A stretch of DNA of 64,000 bases from Allacma fusca (GCA_947179485.1 OX359248.1:57422386-57486385), one strand, 5' to 3'; positions 22,747-34,589 are shown, counted from the stretch's first letter. Notes: generated from the letters alone by a model not told the origin. Translations and numbers: made by a program.

Positions 22747-23182
22747 TAATGAGATTTAACACTTGAAATGTTAGAATCATTCAAGAAATATATCATGGTT
22801 GAGCGCACTTGGGAACTTCCCACCAAGACCCTTCCCATGCCCCATGTTTGACCCGTCGATCGCGGCTTGGAGTTAGTCCCGCTTTAACATACAGATTTTA
22901 ATTTATCCTTTGAAAATTTCCTTAAATACAACATTTGTTGTAAATATGTCATTTCTGTCATCAAGTATTTTCCCTTGATGTTCAGTATCGACAATTTTGA
23001 CTTTAACTTTCTTCCCGGATGTAGCTCTTGAAAATGCAACATATAATTGTCCATGTGTAAAAAACTGGAGATGGCAAATGTATTCCCAAACGATCAAAGG
23101 TTTGCCCTTGACTTTTATTAATAGTCATTACAAAACTCACTCTTATTGGAAACTGCCTTCTTTTGAGCGTAAATGGAATGTC
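22747..23182 (-). mobile_element. older Helitron, internal piece with PIF1 3' end
   Basis: The inverted counterpart of about 22230-22660 in the younger element; identity is high, with scattered substitutions. On the minus strand it carries the C-terminal part of the PIF1 helicase (23182-22903; TINKSQGQTFDRLG and the AFSRATSGKK block, with a frameshift before the latter) and the 3' UTR. Homology stops near 23182, where the copy is 5'-truncated. With 10470-10551 it forms one interrupted element. Confidence 0.85.
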
Positions 23183-23396
23183 ACGGTGAGGTGTGTTTGG
23201 TCCTGACATTATACGATATGTTAAGTAAAGCGGCTACCATGATTTTGGATTTTAATATTTACGTATATTCCATGACCTATTATTTATTTGAAAGTGGAAC
23301 ATAAAAAGGTCTTTTTTCATATACTTGTAACTTTTGATCTATTCTACTTCGTAGAGGTTTTTTGTAACCAGCTTATAGCTGGCATCGAGTAGATGC

Positions 23397-23865
23397 TGTT
23401 GAGTGTTTAATCACTAGTTTTGGCCGAATGACCTAGTAGTTATGCTAATTTGAAATTAAGCTTTTTAGTGCTTTGTGTGCGTTCACCTGAAGAAGCACGG
23501 AGGCTGCTAATTTGCCTATCTCGGGTCCAGTGGACCAGACCTACCAGTACCAATACTAGTAGTGGCCCCAGTACTAAACGAGCATCTTATCATTATCACG
23601 ACATCATTAGTGACCTACAGTTTCCATGACCGGACACTTCCTCCGGCAAATAGGAATTGTCCCCGCAGACGCCCTGGACGCTAGGACAGCCCTAAGGACT
23701 GAGTTTGCTCACCTTATAAAAGAGAGCATGACACTTCATTACGCCCCATTCATTCAACATAAGACAAAACGCCAACAATAAGTCATTTTATATTATTACA
23801 ATTTATATTATTGTTTGAAAAGACAGTTAATAAATGTCATTGACAAAGTTTTGGGAACGTCAACA
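23397..23865 (+). mobile_element. putative solo LTR (469 bp)
   Basis: Begins TGTTGAGTGT and ends GTCAACA, giving inverted termini TGTTGA/TCAACA. Inside are a TATA box (TATAAAA, 23715-23721), pyrimidine-rich initiator-like sequence about 30 bp downstream, and AATAAA (23829-23834). These are in LTR order. The start resembles sequence after the Gypsy pol at about 4205. I see no matching 4-6 bp target duplication (gatgc versus cttat), so the call is tentative. Helitron-like sequence resumes right after 23866. Confidence 0.4.
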
Positions 23866-24030
23866 CTTATTTTCACATAGACAACTGTATGTTGCATTTT
23901 CGGGGGGAATCTAAAGAAATTATCAAAGTCATTGTAACTGATACTGCCGAAAATGTGAAAGAATGGGTAACGGTGAATGTATATGCACTAGTAATTGTAT
24001 TTTAGGATGTGTTGTAATTTGTTGGAGTTG
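23866..24030 (+). pseudogene. PIF1 helicase 3' relic (Helitron copy 3)
   Basis: Reads QLYVAFS in one frame, then passes through stops and frameshifts to a recognisable end near 24000. It aligns with 22355-22505 of the intact helicase (GQLYVAFSRATS to the stop). Too short and broken to be functional. Confidence 0.6.
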
Positions 24031-24448
24031 CAATTACTTTAGTATTATAGCTTTAATAATATATTGGAGTAAAAAGTCTTTACTAAGGCTGTTGGCTAAT
24101 CTCTCCTAAACTCGGTGTCTAGGTTCGTGAGTACAAATTGAAAATGGTGTATCTAAAGTATGTAGTTATGTACTGTTAGATAATTACATATAAGAAATTG
24201 TGTATCAGAAGCATAGGTCATTACACAAGAAATATTCGATTTGAAACAAACCGAATTATGGCAACAGAATTTTGATAGCAAATAGACTGCGTCGGTGTTG
24301 CTAATGGTAAATTAAGGTCATCCACCGAAACAGGCGGTGACTTGATCCGTTATCTGATAACATAATTTGACGATAATGGAAATCAAATCTTCCCCTTTAA
24401 AAAGCAATACCTCATAGAGGCTAAAAACTACTAGTGATTTGAAATTAA

Positions 24449-24600
24449 GGAACATAAATATTGACCCCATATACTTTTGGACAAAATCAGGAAAATTTAG
24501 GAACATAAATATTAACCCGATATTTCCGGACGAAGTCGGGACAATTTCGGAACATAAATATTGATCCGGTATTATTTCGTTCCGTGTCATTATTAGTTTT
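24449..24600. repeat. about 50-bp tandem repeat, three units
   Basis: The words GGAACATAAATATTGA/AA recur at 24449, 24500 and 24549, each followed by CCC/TCC and TAT. Units are degenerate. A minus-strand ORF across them is a by-product. Confidence 0.55.
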
Positions 24601-24629
24601 CCCGAGTTATTTCAGGTCGGGGTCGGGAC

Positions 24630-24905
24630 AAATACTTTTAAGGATCAACATTAAATTTATTTGCCTTCAGCAGTTGTATGTAACATTTTCTAGAGATGTC
24701 ATGGAGAACAGTAAAAGTGAAAAGTATAATAATTGATGGGAGTAACTCAATATTTGCTGTCAATGTTATTTTTAAGGTTTTTAAATGGTAAGTTAAAAAA
24801 ATTTACTTCTTGTGGGACTAACTCCTAGCCATTACCCACCGATCAAACGTTGCGTATGTGCAGGGTGGGAAGTTTGCCAAGAGCTCTCAACCATGTAAAC
24901 TATTT
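24630..24905 (+). mobile_element. decayed Helitron 3' part (copy 4) with PIF1 relic
   Basis: ATTTATTTGCC followed by QLYVTFSRD matches the helicase end at 22330-22390. The sequence then continues through a degraded C-terminus to a 3' UTR (GGGACTAACTCC, CGATCAAACGT, GTGGGAAGTT, GCTCTCAACCA) that parallels 22528-22605. Several stops and indels. No terminal hairpin is visible. Confidence 0.65.
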
Positions 24906-27420
24906 GAAATCAGTAGTTTTTCTGGAATGTATCAAATCCTCTTACACTGGGTTACATTGCGCTGCGAAGCGGCTTACCTTTCTCGTCTCTATATTACTGG
25001 TCACTTTCTGGGGTTATATAATGATTTAAAGCTTGTTGCGCTAATTTCCCTATAGAGTAAACCGCTATGTAGTAGACTCTTTTACTTCATATTCAATCAA
25101 GCTGGTTGTATATACTAGGGCTTCTATTCGACCTGTTATCATTTAGTGTTGATGAGTACCGGTAATTAGTACTAGCTGAAAAAGTAGCGCTATCTGGTGT
25201 TGTTAATTTCACAAAAGCTTATTTTATTCAGAGCAAAATTAAATCCTACTTGTCAATTGGAAGGTTACAGAGTTACTCCCTTTAGTACTATCAAATTACC
25301 ACTCATAATAATTTTCAAATTACTATCAATTATTAATTTCCAAAATTATTGTAAATTTCAACTATCTGCGCAATTCAATAATAATTACAAACAATTTAAC
25401 TTCAACATGAAATTGCTCCACGACAATATAACATTCCACTTCATAATCATATAGGATTGAACAGTTAGCTTTCGTAGAATTGACCACCCAATCCTAACGG
25501 TATTCTTGAAATCCCATTTAGACACGGTGTTATAAATTTTCTTCCTTGAATTCATTTTTTCTTTAAAAGGTAAGACATACGTTTAGTTTCCCGTAAAAAA
25601 ATTATAGATACGCCAAAGTTTGAGGCTTGGCATAGGGTGGCATCAGCTACTGCCCTTAAAGTAGAATGAAATTTGTTTTTTTTCGAAGTTTCCGATTTTT
25701 TTCCGAAAAAAACTATCGAACCGATTTCACCCACATAATCAATAACCATTACTATTAACATGAACAATATTCACAAAAACATTCATTGAAATAGATTTAC
25801 TAGTTTTGGACATAACTGTCATTTGATTATAAGTCCAAAATTTCAAGAATTTGTTTCTAGAAAATTGTCCAGACCCTTTAACCAAATACGAAGTCAGGCT
25901 TACTGTTGACACAAGTAATATCCGTAAAAAGTTTTAATGGAATCGGCCCAGTAGTTTTTGAGATATCGTGCGGAAGGACACACGGACATACGGACAAGGC
26001 TATTTTACTAGGGTCTGACGACACCCTAAAAACGATGCTATTGGTTGCTTTACAATTAGCACATTATTATAGATGTATTAGTCCAAAGGTTCGTTCATTA
26101 AAACTGAACTTTAGACGGTTTTTTAATGAATCAGAACTGCTCAATTTAAATGCAGTAGATAATTTCTGCTTTTAACTCGTGCAGTTTACAGCAGTTTAAT
26201 CAAAGTATACAAATTACGGCAAAACGGTTGGATTCTGGAATTGAAAGTTAAGATTTTTGAATACTTTTCATGTATTGACCCTGTGGTACTAACCCCCGTT
26301 CAATTTTGCTAACTGTCGAATTTGTTGTATAATAAATGAACATGCACGTTGTATGGGTAATCATTGTTAGCATGCATTTTAATGTTTTTAATTAAATTTC
26401 TGTTTTTGCAGGAATAAAGTAAGATTTTAGGGTTAATCTATGGCTGACGTTATCAACGCCCATTATGACCTATCTATATCGTTAACATGTGTTAGCTTCT
26501 GCGAAATTGACGGCCCACGTTCATGATAACGTTATATGTGCACAGCTCCATAGCCGATCCTAAATTTTCGACCCGCGGATATCTGAAATTATCCGAATAA
26601 TTGACACCATTGTATAATGAAAAAAGTGTAAATTTTAAAAATAAATTTTCATTGCGTAAATACATTAGCTTTTTACTACATCATAATATTAATAGTTTTT
26701 GCTTGTATTGCATATAAACTTAAGGAAAACTTTACCAACATAGCTGTGAATTTCTAGCACGGAATTGCAATGGTGTCCGCCTATCCTACTTATAGGCCAA
26801 TTTGTAGGCTACAAAGAGGGTTCAAACATTTTATTAAAAAGCGTTGAAGACAAAATGGGACGCAAGTAAAAACACTTGAAAAATACCCGTCGTAGTAATG
26901 CAGGTATATTAGTTGGCAATTGCCCATTTTTATTTAATAGCATATGGAACTGGAAAATAAAAATCAGACGAATCCGCACCTGGAACTTGCAAATTGTATG
27001 TTGTTTGTCAGCTAATAGATTTCTGTTATCATGATTGTCTTATTGTTCAGCTGATTTTAAAAATGATTCTTGTGGCTTTTAATTTGTGCAATATGAATTA
27101 CGACATCCCTTTTGACCAAAGTTGTAAAATTTGGGCACTATTCCTGTGCCAACAAAGTGGAATCGACAATGCTATGCTCTTAGGTACACACAGGCTTAAC
27201 ATAGATATTTATTTCGGTCATATTGACCTGAGAAAGTGTTTTCAATTTATTGATTTGATTTTCCTTAAATAGTCTATCAGTAACGAAAAGCATTCAAGAT
27301 TTAAGAAGGATGTAGACATCATTGAGCTAATTGTGGACTAATATGTACACATAGTTATGCACACATAGAAAGGACGTATGAAAGACTGGCAAACGTTTAT
27401 TAAGTGAGCTAAAATTTTAT
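24906..27420. other. non-coding, relic repeats
   Basis: No supportable gene. At about 25920-26010 a block reading GGCCCAGTAGTTTTTGAGA, then a GGACACACGGACATACGG run, resembles 3' tails of invertebrate non-LTR elements. At about 26425-26575 two arms (CTATGGCTGACGTTATCA and its imperfect inverse) form a foldback of about 150 bp. The rest is A+T-rich. Confidence 0.4.
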
Positions 27421-27710
27421 AAAGGAGCCGGTGAGCTCTAATTATAATATGGGAGCAAATGAGCCAGTGAGCTCCAATTTTATTAAAGGCGTCCTTGAGC
27501 TCTCATTTTATTATTAGAGCCCGCAGCCCGGGAGCTCTAATTTTATTAAGGTTTCCCGTAGCCCTGGAGCTCTAATTTTATCAAAGGTTCCCGTAGCCCT
27601 GGAGCTCTAATTTTATCAAAGGTTCCCGTAGCCCTGGAGCTCTAATTCTATTAAGGGTTCCCGTAGCCCTGGAGCTCTAATTTTATTAATGGAGCAAATG
27701 AGCACGCAAG
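27421..27710. repeat. 35-bp minisatellite (GGAGCTCTAATTTTAT unit)
   Basis: Regular units start at 27566, 27601, 27636 and 27671 (period exactly 35). Each has a GAGCTC palindrome, an A+T-rich middle and TTCCCGTAGCCCT. Degenerate units extend upstream to about 27421. Confidence 0.9.
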
Positions 27711-28256
27711 CTAGCAGATAATTGAAGTCCATGCGGTATCTTCAATAATTCTTCTTTTTATTGTGGTACGAATACGTGTTTGTCCCTGCGATAGAAACAC
27801 TGAACAAAACTAAACCCTTTGATAATTATCTATTTAATTAATACAACCAAATTGCGTCAACGAATAATTAGTGTAATAATACAACAGTGCTCACATATTT
27901 AAAAACAGCACCGAAACACTCATTTGAAGTAAAGGACCAAATCCGAGTATTCCTATCTCAAGTAAAATATGCAATAGCATTCCATAACTTGTAAACAAAT
28001 AGAAAACCATTACTAAAACATACGTAAATCATACCAGAAGTCAGAGGGACATGACACAAAAACGCAAAGGCCAACTATATAATGGCCCATCAATTCCCAA
28101 ACAGTTGTTCCCGAAAGTCTCAGTCAAAAAATTGGCCACTTCCATGTCCTGCATTAACACCCAACTTTCGAGTAACCATTAATACCGGAACTGCCTTATT
28201 ATTCAGCAGACCGTAATAAACATCCACGGTTACGGCCCCTTTAATAAAAGTGGAAA

Positions 28257-28540
28257 TCAACCAATGAACATATGACCCCAGTCTACACAAGCAATCCTTT
28301 GTAGCATCGTCTCTACAACCATCTTTCGATTTCGATACACATAGTTATCCCCATTTCGAGTATTCGCGGGTCTTTTTAGTTGAATTATGGACTCCACAAA
28401 ACTACATCGACAAGCCCTTTCATTTGTTGGGCAATTAAAAACAAGGCATCTTTCTTTATACATAATTAGTGAATCGTGCAAGCATCCTCTCGCAAAAGGT
28501 TTTACGTCCCCGTGGAACACCACGTTTAAGGACTTACACT
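28257..28540 (-). CDS. possible Cys-rich exon, unidentified
   Basis: On the minus strand a splice acceptor (catcaaaccag, AG at 28542-28541) precedes an open frame of about 94 codons ending at 28257. It starts with TGT and contains seven Cys (ARGC, ERC, VFNC, RAC, RC and others). Spacing loosely recalls three-finger (Ly6-like) secreted proteins, but the closing Cys-Asn is missing, so I do not assign the family. No upstream exon with a signal peptide could be found. It may be a chance ORF. Confidence 0.2.
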
Positions 28541-28652
28541 CTGGTTTGATGATTTTAAGTCAATATTAATTTGTTCACGATTGTCTGATAACTCCCTCTT
28601 TTAATATTTACCACTGCTAATTGTTTAGGGCTTGAAAAGAATGTTTTCTTAA

Positions 28653-28860
28653 TCACATTCGTTTTAATTTTTTCATGTTTTCTGGGGTAGTCGCACTGAC
28701 GGGCCTTTCAACCGGCTTCCTAGACTCAATAGAAAAATCATGATACCAATTCATTTTACAGCACCGTGCCATTTTATAACATGGTTTCTTATCGACTCTG
28801 TACCGTTGTTCATGATCTGCTTGTATTCTTATCACAGTTGCATTGAAAACCTCCCCGTTC
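28653..28860 (-). CDS. possible basic exon, unidentified
   Basis: Open on the minus strand from about 28860 to a stop at 28653. It is rich in Lys/Arg with clustered Cys (KKPCYKMARCCKMNW). No clear start or acceptor, and no recognised motif. Kept only because its composition is protein-like. Confidence 0.15.
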
Positions 28861-29239
28861 CTTACTTAAAACCAATTTTGTCAATGAAATTATACTTTTC
28901 TGTAGCTGGATATCTATTCTTGGAATTTGGTGGTATTTTTAAAATAAATGCAATCGCGTTCTTATAAAGGTTGGTACTAAAAAAATGCTTAACATAAATT
29001 TTTACGTAAATGAGCTACACAAACAACGACTGTTTTCTCTGAATGCTAACATTAGACGTTTAGAGCAGAAATTTTAGATTCAGTAAACACTGAAAACAAT
29101 CAAAGTTTAGTGAATCCAAAGACAGGTAGTCAAAGCAAATCGTGCACATAGAAATTAAAATCTAGATATACATATAATATTCTGCACAATTACATGTTAA
29201 AAGAACATTTAAATACAGTGTATTTGAACTTAAAAATAC

Positions 29240-29770
29240 TAGAGATTTTTTCTAGGATTGGTAACAAAGTTCTACTACTGACCACGCTTGCTCATGACGA
29301 TTTTCAAAGACTTGTAACCATTTGTGCCGAAACCATAAACATATACATTACTTAAACCCACATCATCGTGTAGCTGAGGTCATTTTACGCAACATGTCAG
29401 CTTTATGGTCCTCGTGGATTTGATGAAATCGCGCCCAAGCGATATCGGTATATTAGTGCCTGTAGTTGTGCTTTCAAGGTTATAAGACTTGCAGGATATA
29501 GATTTTGATAATGTTGGTGGAAATGATGTGTGAAACTTTGTCAAGCATATGATCATGTACTGAGCTGTACGTTTTTTATTGAAAATTTGATTTCTACCCA
29601 TTTGTTCGCGATGATACGCTGACCAAATTATAAATCCAAGACATTTCAGGTGACGGTATAGCACAGTTGGATAGATTTTATCTCCGATTGGTAATCAAAT
29701 TCTACTGCTGACTACCTTTGCATATGGTGATTTTCAAAAACTTGCAACCATTTGTGCAAAAACTTTAAAC
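29240..29770. repeat. about 430-bp direct repeat, dispersed family
   Basis: GATTGGTAA and the sequence after it (TTCTACT...GACCAC, then TTTTCAAA, CTTG and AACCATTTGTGC) occur at 29256 and again at 29686. The family recurs at 43637-44420. The intervening text (CATATGATCATGTACTGAGC, ATAAATCCAAG) also matches that locus. Confidence 0.75.
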
Positions 29771-29799
29771 TTGAAAACTTTGAAAAAGTGTAGTTTATG

Positions 29800-29840
29800 T
29801 TAGGTTAGATTAGGTTAGTTTAGGTTAGGTTAGGTTGAGG
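29800..29840. repeat. degenerate (TTAGG)n telomere-type tract
   Basis: Eight consecutive pentamers, five of them exact TTAGG, the canonical arthropod telomere unit. Interstitial, since sequence continues on both sides. It lies just after a copy of the about 430-bp repeat. Confidence 0.85.
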
Positions 29841-30022
29841 AAATAATTCAGATAGGTGGATTTGATTTATGAACGGAAAAGTCACTTGAAATTTACCCCA
29901 CGGGCTTGTTGGGATTTTCTGAGAGAAAGTTGTTTTGGCACACTTTGTGAAAATTCACACTTCATTTCCATTCTGACTGCCGAGCTGAATGGTTCTCTCG
30001 ATAGCTGTTCAACAGCAAGGTT

Positions 30023-30457
30023 GTATGTATGTATGTATGTATGTATGTATTTTTGTGGGGTCCACTGGATTACACATTAGTTATAGTGTATCCAGATGGT
30101 GTCACGAAGGCCTGTAAGGCCTATTGTGCACTCCCCTCCCTTTGCACTTTCTAAGTAAACCGAAGTCCACCTGAAAGTTTATGGTACACTTTACTACCAG
30201 CTCCTCGGAAGCTTCTGCAAAGCGATAAGTCTCTTGGTAGCCAAGATGTACGCCAGCAGGTTACTTCTCGGAGCTATTTTACCAATATTAGTTTCCCTTA
30301 TAAGACCTTCCTGTAAATAGACTAATCGTTGACCCACATATAGCGGACATTCACAAATAAAATGACACATTGATTCTTCGCATAGTCCACACTTGCACAT
30401 GGGCGACTCTGATACTCCTATTTTACACAAATGCTTGTTAAGTGGACAAAACCCTGT
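30023..30457 (-). mobile_element. 5'-truncated LINE tail with 12-bp TSD
   Basis: Flanked by perfect direct repeats AACAGCAAGGTT (30011-30022 and 30458-30469). On the minus strand it encodes the end of a non-LTR ORF2 (FCPLNKHLCKIGVSES, then the zinc knuckle CKCGLCEESMCHFICECP) with a stop at 30194. It ends in a (TACA)n tail (30023-30050 on the plus strand as GTAT repeats). The C-x2-C-x3 to H-x4-C block after an RNase H domain is typical of Jockey/I/R1-type elements. Heavily 5'-truncated, as usual for target-primed insertion. Confidence 0.85.
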
Positions 30458-30689
30458 AACAGCAAGGTTACTGGCTGCCTTAAAGTCACGAATGTCTGTT
30501 ATGCATTCCAGCTGTATTAGCTGCTGGGTTACCTGACTCCATGGGAAAATTCAAAGCCTTGTGTTACCTTTTCCATCGGACCCTCGTGTACCTGCTACTT
30601 ATCTGAATGATACTGCTGCCGTGCTATCGCTTACCATTGTTCACCTTTGCAACTTGTTTGTATTGCTTTTATTGTATTTTAAAATGCCT

Positions 30690-33667
30690 GTGTGAACTAC
30701 CTGCAGTGTGTGCTCGTTAAAATTCCGACGAAATATTCTTAAATTAGTGTGCTCTAAGTGTAAGAGCCAGTTCCATAGGAATTGCCTAACATCAAACTCA
30801 GCTCTTACCGTACCATTATTCATGACCTGTGGCTCTGTAGTTTATGTGTACATAGTGATCCCTCTGTTTGCAATAATTTTACTTTGTGTGGTACCGGATA
30901 TGTATCTGGGTCTGATAGTGTGTCTTTACCCATGATTCTAAAAGCTCACTCCTCAAATCGTAAGCTGGTTAAGCATACGTACCTTAATATAAATAGTTTT
31001 TCCTGGCATACGCTTGAGGAGCTGAAGGAATTCATTTATGTGAAGGAACTTGACAGCTTGGCATTAGTTGAGACATTTTTCTTTCCGCTACTAATATAAA
31101 TATGTATAATATTCCTGGGTATAATGTTTTTACCTGTAACAGAAGTTCAGGCAAAAAATAGGGTGGGCTCCTGTTGTAATTTCGTTTTCGTGTCCGCTAT
31201 TTTTGTTAAACTTTAAGGTAGAACTTCAAACATGGATACATCAAAACTTATTACCTCTTTACAAATGCATGCTTGAAACAGATAATCAATGTACAAACAC
31301 GCCGGACTGTAGGTAAAACACTATCTAGCTCATTAATTGACCACATGTATGTGCCAACATCTCTTTCTATCGACTGGAATATTATACATACGGGCCTTTC
31401 AGACCATGACTTGTTGCTTTTTGATTATAGTTTTAGAAACTCCACCTCGCAATCTTCTAAAACTATTTCTTATCGGGAGCTTAAACATTTTGACTGGTCT
31501 CTATTTAACCAGGAATTCTGTAAAATTGACTGGAGCTTCTTGGAAACAAGTGGTTTCTCTGTTGAGGTTGCGTTAAATGTGATAACTACTTCTATTCGTG
31601 TACATTTGGATAGCTTAGTACCGGTAAAGCAGAAAAGCATTAAGGCTACTGCTAAATCTGGGTTAGTAGGGATATTCGTATGCATATACTTGAAAAACAC
31701 ACTTGTAAGAGGCTTGGGATTATGAATAATAACACATCCTCGTGGACATGTATAAGCATTTGAGGGCTCAAGTAAAACATGAAATATGCTCTGCCAAACG
31801 AAAGTATTTTAATATCCAGGTCTCTGGTTCAACTTCCCCTTGTGGTGTCTGGAATGTAATAATGAAATCCTAGGTGTACCCTGTAAAACTAGTACTGTTA
31901 TTAATAAATTAAGAGTAAGTGATTGCTATGTAGCCTCAACCACTGCGTCGAATGTTACTTCAATGAATGAAATATGTAATGTTTTATCTGACTCTTTTAC
32001 AGTCCCCTGTAACTACACGGACACTGGCATACTTGAGTTTAAAAACTCACTGGATATTATCCCATTATGCCTGTTGAAATTTGGTCTGCTTTTAGAAGCC
32101 TTAAGTTTAAATCCAGTAGTCATGATGTTGTTAACTATAAGCTATTCTCAAAGGCCTCTATTGTTACCCCGGTATTAATGCTTTTTAATCTGATAATGTT
32201 GTACTGTGCTCTTCCAGCTTGCTTCAAGACAGCAATTGTAACTCCTATCTACAAAGGTAAAGGCAGCAAAGAGTGTGCTGATTCTTACCGGCCAATTCAT
32301 TCTCTGCCATTTTTAAATAAATTGTTCGAGAAGGTAACACTTAATCGGCTTAATAAGGAGTGCACTGGGCTACTGGATAATAACCAGCAAGGTTTCAGAC
32401 GTGGTCGGTCATGCTTTACAGCGGTATTTGTATTCGTGCACAAGCTATTCACATATCTGTCTCTCATTAGTTAAGGTATTAGCCGTCTTCATTGATTTGA
32501 GAAAAGCATTTAACTCAGTTTCACGCCTAATCCTACTTCATAAAATTAAAAATAATTTTAAATTTAGTGGTCCAACATTAAGGGTACTGTGTGATTATCT
32601 GTATATGAGAAACTGTAAGAGTTTTGTTAACAATGCTACTTTGGGTACATTCTCAGATATTAATGGTGTCCCGCAAGGTTCTATCCTAATTCGTTTCCTA
32701 TTAATTATGTTTTTTCAGATATTAACAATGTTCTGACATGTGGCTTCTAAGTTGTGGCTTGGTAACATTTATAGGTGGAAGAGTGACAATACCCTTTTTA
32801 TAAGTACCGACAAAACCATGTATGTAGTATGCCACAAATCAAATTTAAATATTCTGACTGATTGTAGGCTTTTTGTTAACAATGTAGAAATTCATAGGGT
32901 ATGGTCTTTCAAATATTTGGGCATAATTATTGACGAGAAACTTAACTTTAAGGAACACTGCGACTCCATGACTAAAAAGGTAACAAAATCCATGGGTGCA
33001 ATTATTCGGGCCAGAAGATATCTTAATGAGGGTGCTATGAGACTTGTAATTAACTCATTTGTGTTATCGCATATTGACTACTGTTTACTGATTTGGTCCT
33101 CAGTCTGTAAAACAAAACTCGATCTATTGCAGCATAAACTCGACAAGTTCCTACATTTGATACACTCCGGTTCCAGGAAGCTCAAGTTTTCCAATACTTT
33201 ACCCTACATATATGAGAAATATAATGTTCTGAATGTATACGAGGTATAAGTCTGTACTGCAATAGGTTCATATTTATACTGTCTCATTATGGCCACTGTG
33301 TTGACTACATTAATGGTGTGTTTGCTGTTAAGCTTTGTCTCTCCAGCCTTCGTTCTGCTTGTAGCATCACTCTCTACCATCCAGTTGCTAAATGTAGCAT
33401 CACAAAAGGAATATTATGTATAATTGCGTAAAGCTTTGGAACTCGTTGCCAACTGAACTACGTGCACACAGTTGTATTTTAAGTATATTTCTGGGAATGT
33501 TAATTAAACAAATCTTATTGAAACGTAAGGATACTGTAATTTAAATGGGAACATCTGACCTGGCCTGTAATAATGTTTGTTTTTCAATCTTAATGTGGTA
33601 TATGTGTGTTTGGGATGAAAACCAATACCTGCGTATTGATTCTTTTTGACACTTGCCATAAAGACTA
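30690..33667 (+). pseudogene. LINE copy A: PHD finger, endonuclease, RT (broken)
   Basis: A non-LTR retrotransposon of CR1/Jockey-like organisation. A PHD-type zinc finger (CSVC at about 30702, CSKC, FHRNC, then WLCSLC in another frame) is followed by an apurinic-type endonuclease start (LNINSFSWHTLEELKEF, LVETFF; about 30975-31080) and end (SLIDHMYV, LSDHDLLLF; 31330-31430). RT follows in pieces: TPIYKGKGSKECADSYRP (about 32240), FIDLRKAFNSVS (about 32490, catalytic Asp kept) and GVPQGS (32668). The YADD motif is deleted near 32736, and the post-RT region (FKYLGIIIDEKLNFKEH) runs to 33249. Frameshifts and stops separate all parts. The 3' UTR ends TAAAGACTA and its (AAT)n-like tail resumes at 34516 beyond a hAT insertion. 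Confidence 0.85.
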
Positions 33668-34515
33668 CAGGGCTGGAGTATTCGAAAAATATGGATACGA
33701 ATTTGATTAAGATTAATCCTAACGGATTCTAATCCCAATTCAAATGTATTTGTTTCAAAATATGAAAATTCCAATCCAATTGATTCGAATATTTTCTATG
33801 AATTCCAATATAATTCAAATACTTTAGTTATTAAATATTAATAAATGGAGGCACTAGAGTCCCGAGAAACATTGTAACTTTGCAATTAAATTTAAACCAG
33901 AAAGTATCTAAATTCGGCAATTATTGATGAAAATATGCCAGACCATTTTATAAAGGCTTTACTGCTTAATCTACGCATGTATCATAACCTATAACCTTAT
34001 AAAACTTGTTGATTCACTTTGTTTTTCAGTGATACTCTAGTAGTAAAAACGTAAGCTGCATGCTTTTTCCCCTGACAAAATTAGACCCCTTTTTATCAAT
34101 TGAGGAAATTACTGACAAATGAATTCATTGCATACAGATTGCAGCAAATTTATTTCCAGAAAAAAATATTATAGTTGCTAAGCGTCGTTTTGTGGAGACA
34201 AACGTAATCCTAAATTTTTTATTCCAATGAGTAGTTTAAAAAAGTTATGTAATGGCTGATTGAAAACTTCTTCTGTTGTTTGAATTTACGAGATAAACTT
34301 CAAAATGTCATGGATTTTTCAGATACGTAAGCATTGAATACAGTATTCAAATATATTTTGAATACTAATTCGAATACAGATAATTCTTTTGGATTCAATA
34401 TAGATTTAAATACTTGAAAAAATATATTCACAAATACCAATTCCGATAAAAATACCAAATAATATGAATTAAATACCGATTCCAATTCCAATTCCGATTC
34501 GAATGACCAGCCCTG
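33668..34515. mobile_element. hAT-type MITE (848 bp) in LINE tail
   Basis: Termini CAGGGCTGGAGTATTCG (33668 on) and the inverse of CAGGGCTGGTCATTCG (ending 34515) form TIRs. Flanking octamers AAAGACTA (33660-33667) and AAATACTA (34516-34523) match at 7 of 8 positions, as expected for hAT 8-bp duplications. The interior is A+T-rich with degenerate GAATTC/GATTCGAAT runs and no transposase, so the element is non-autonomous. It splits the LINE A tail. Confidence 0.8.
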
Positions 34516-34589
34516 AAATACTAATACTAATAATAACACGAGGTCATGATGATCGGGAATGAAATAAGGGTTGTGACACTTAAGTCATT

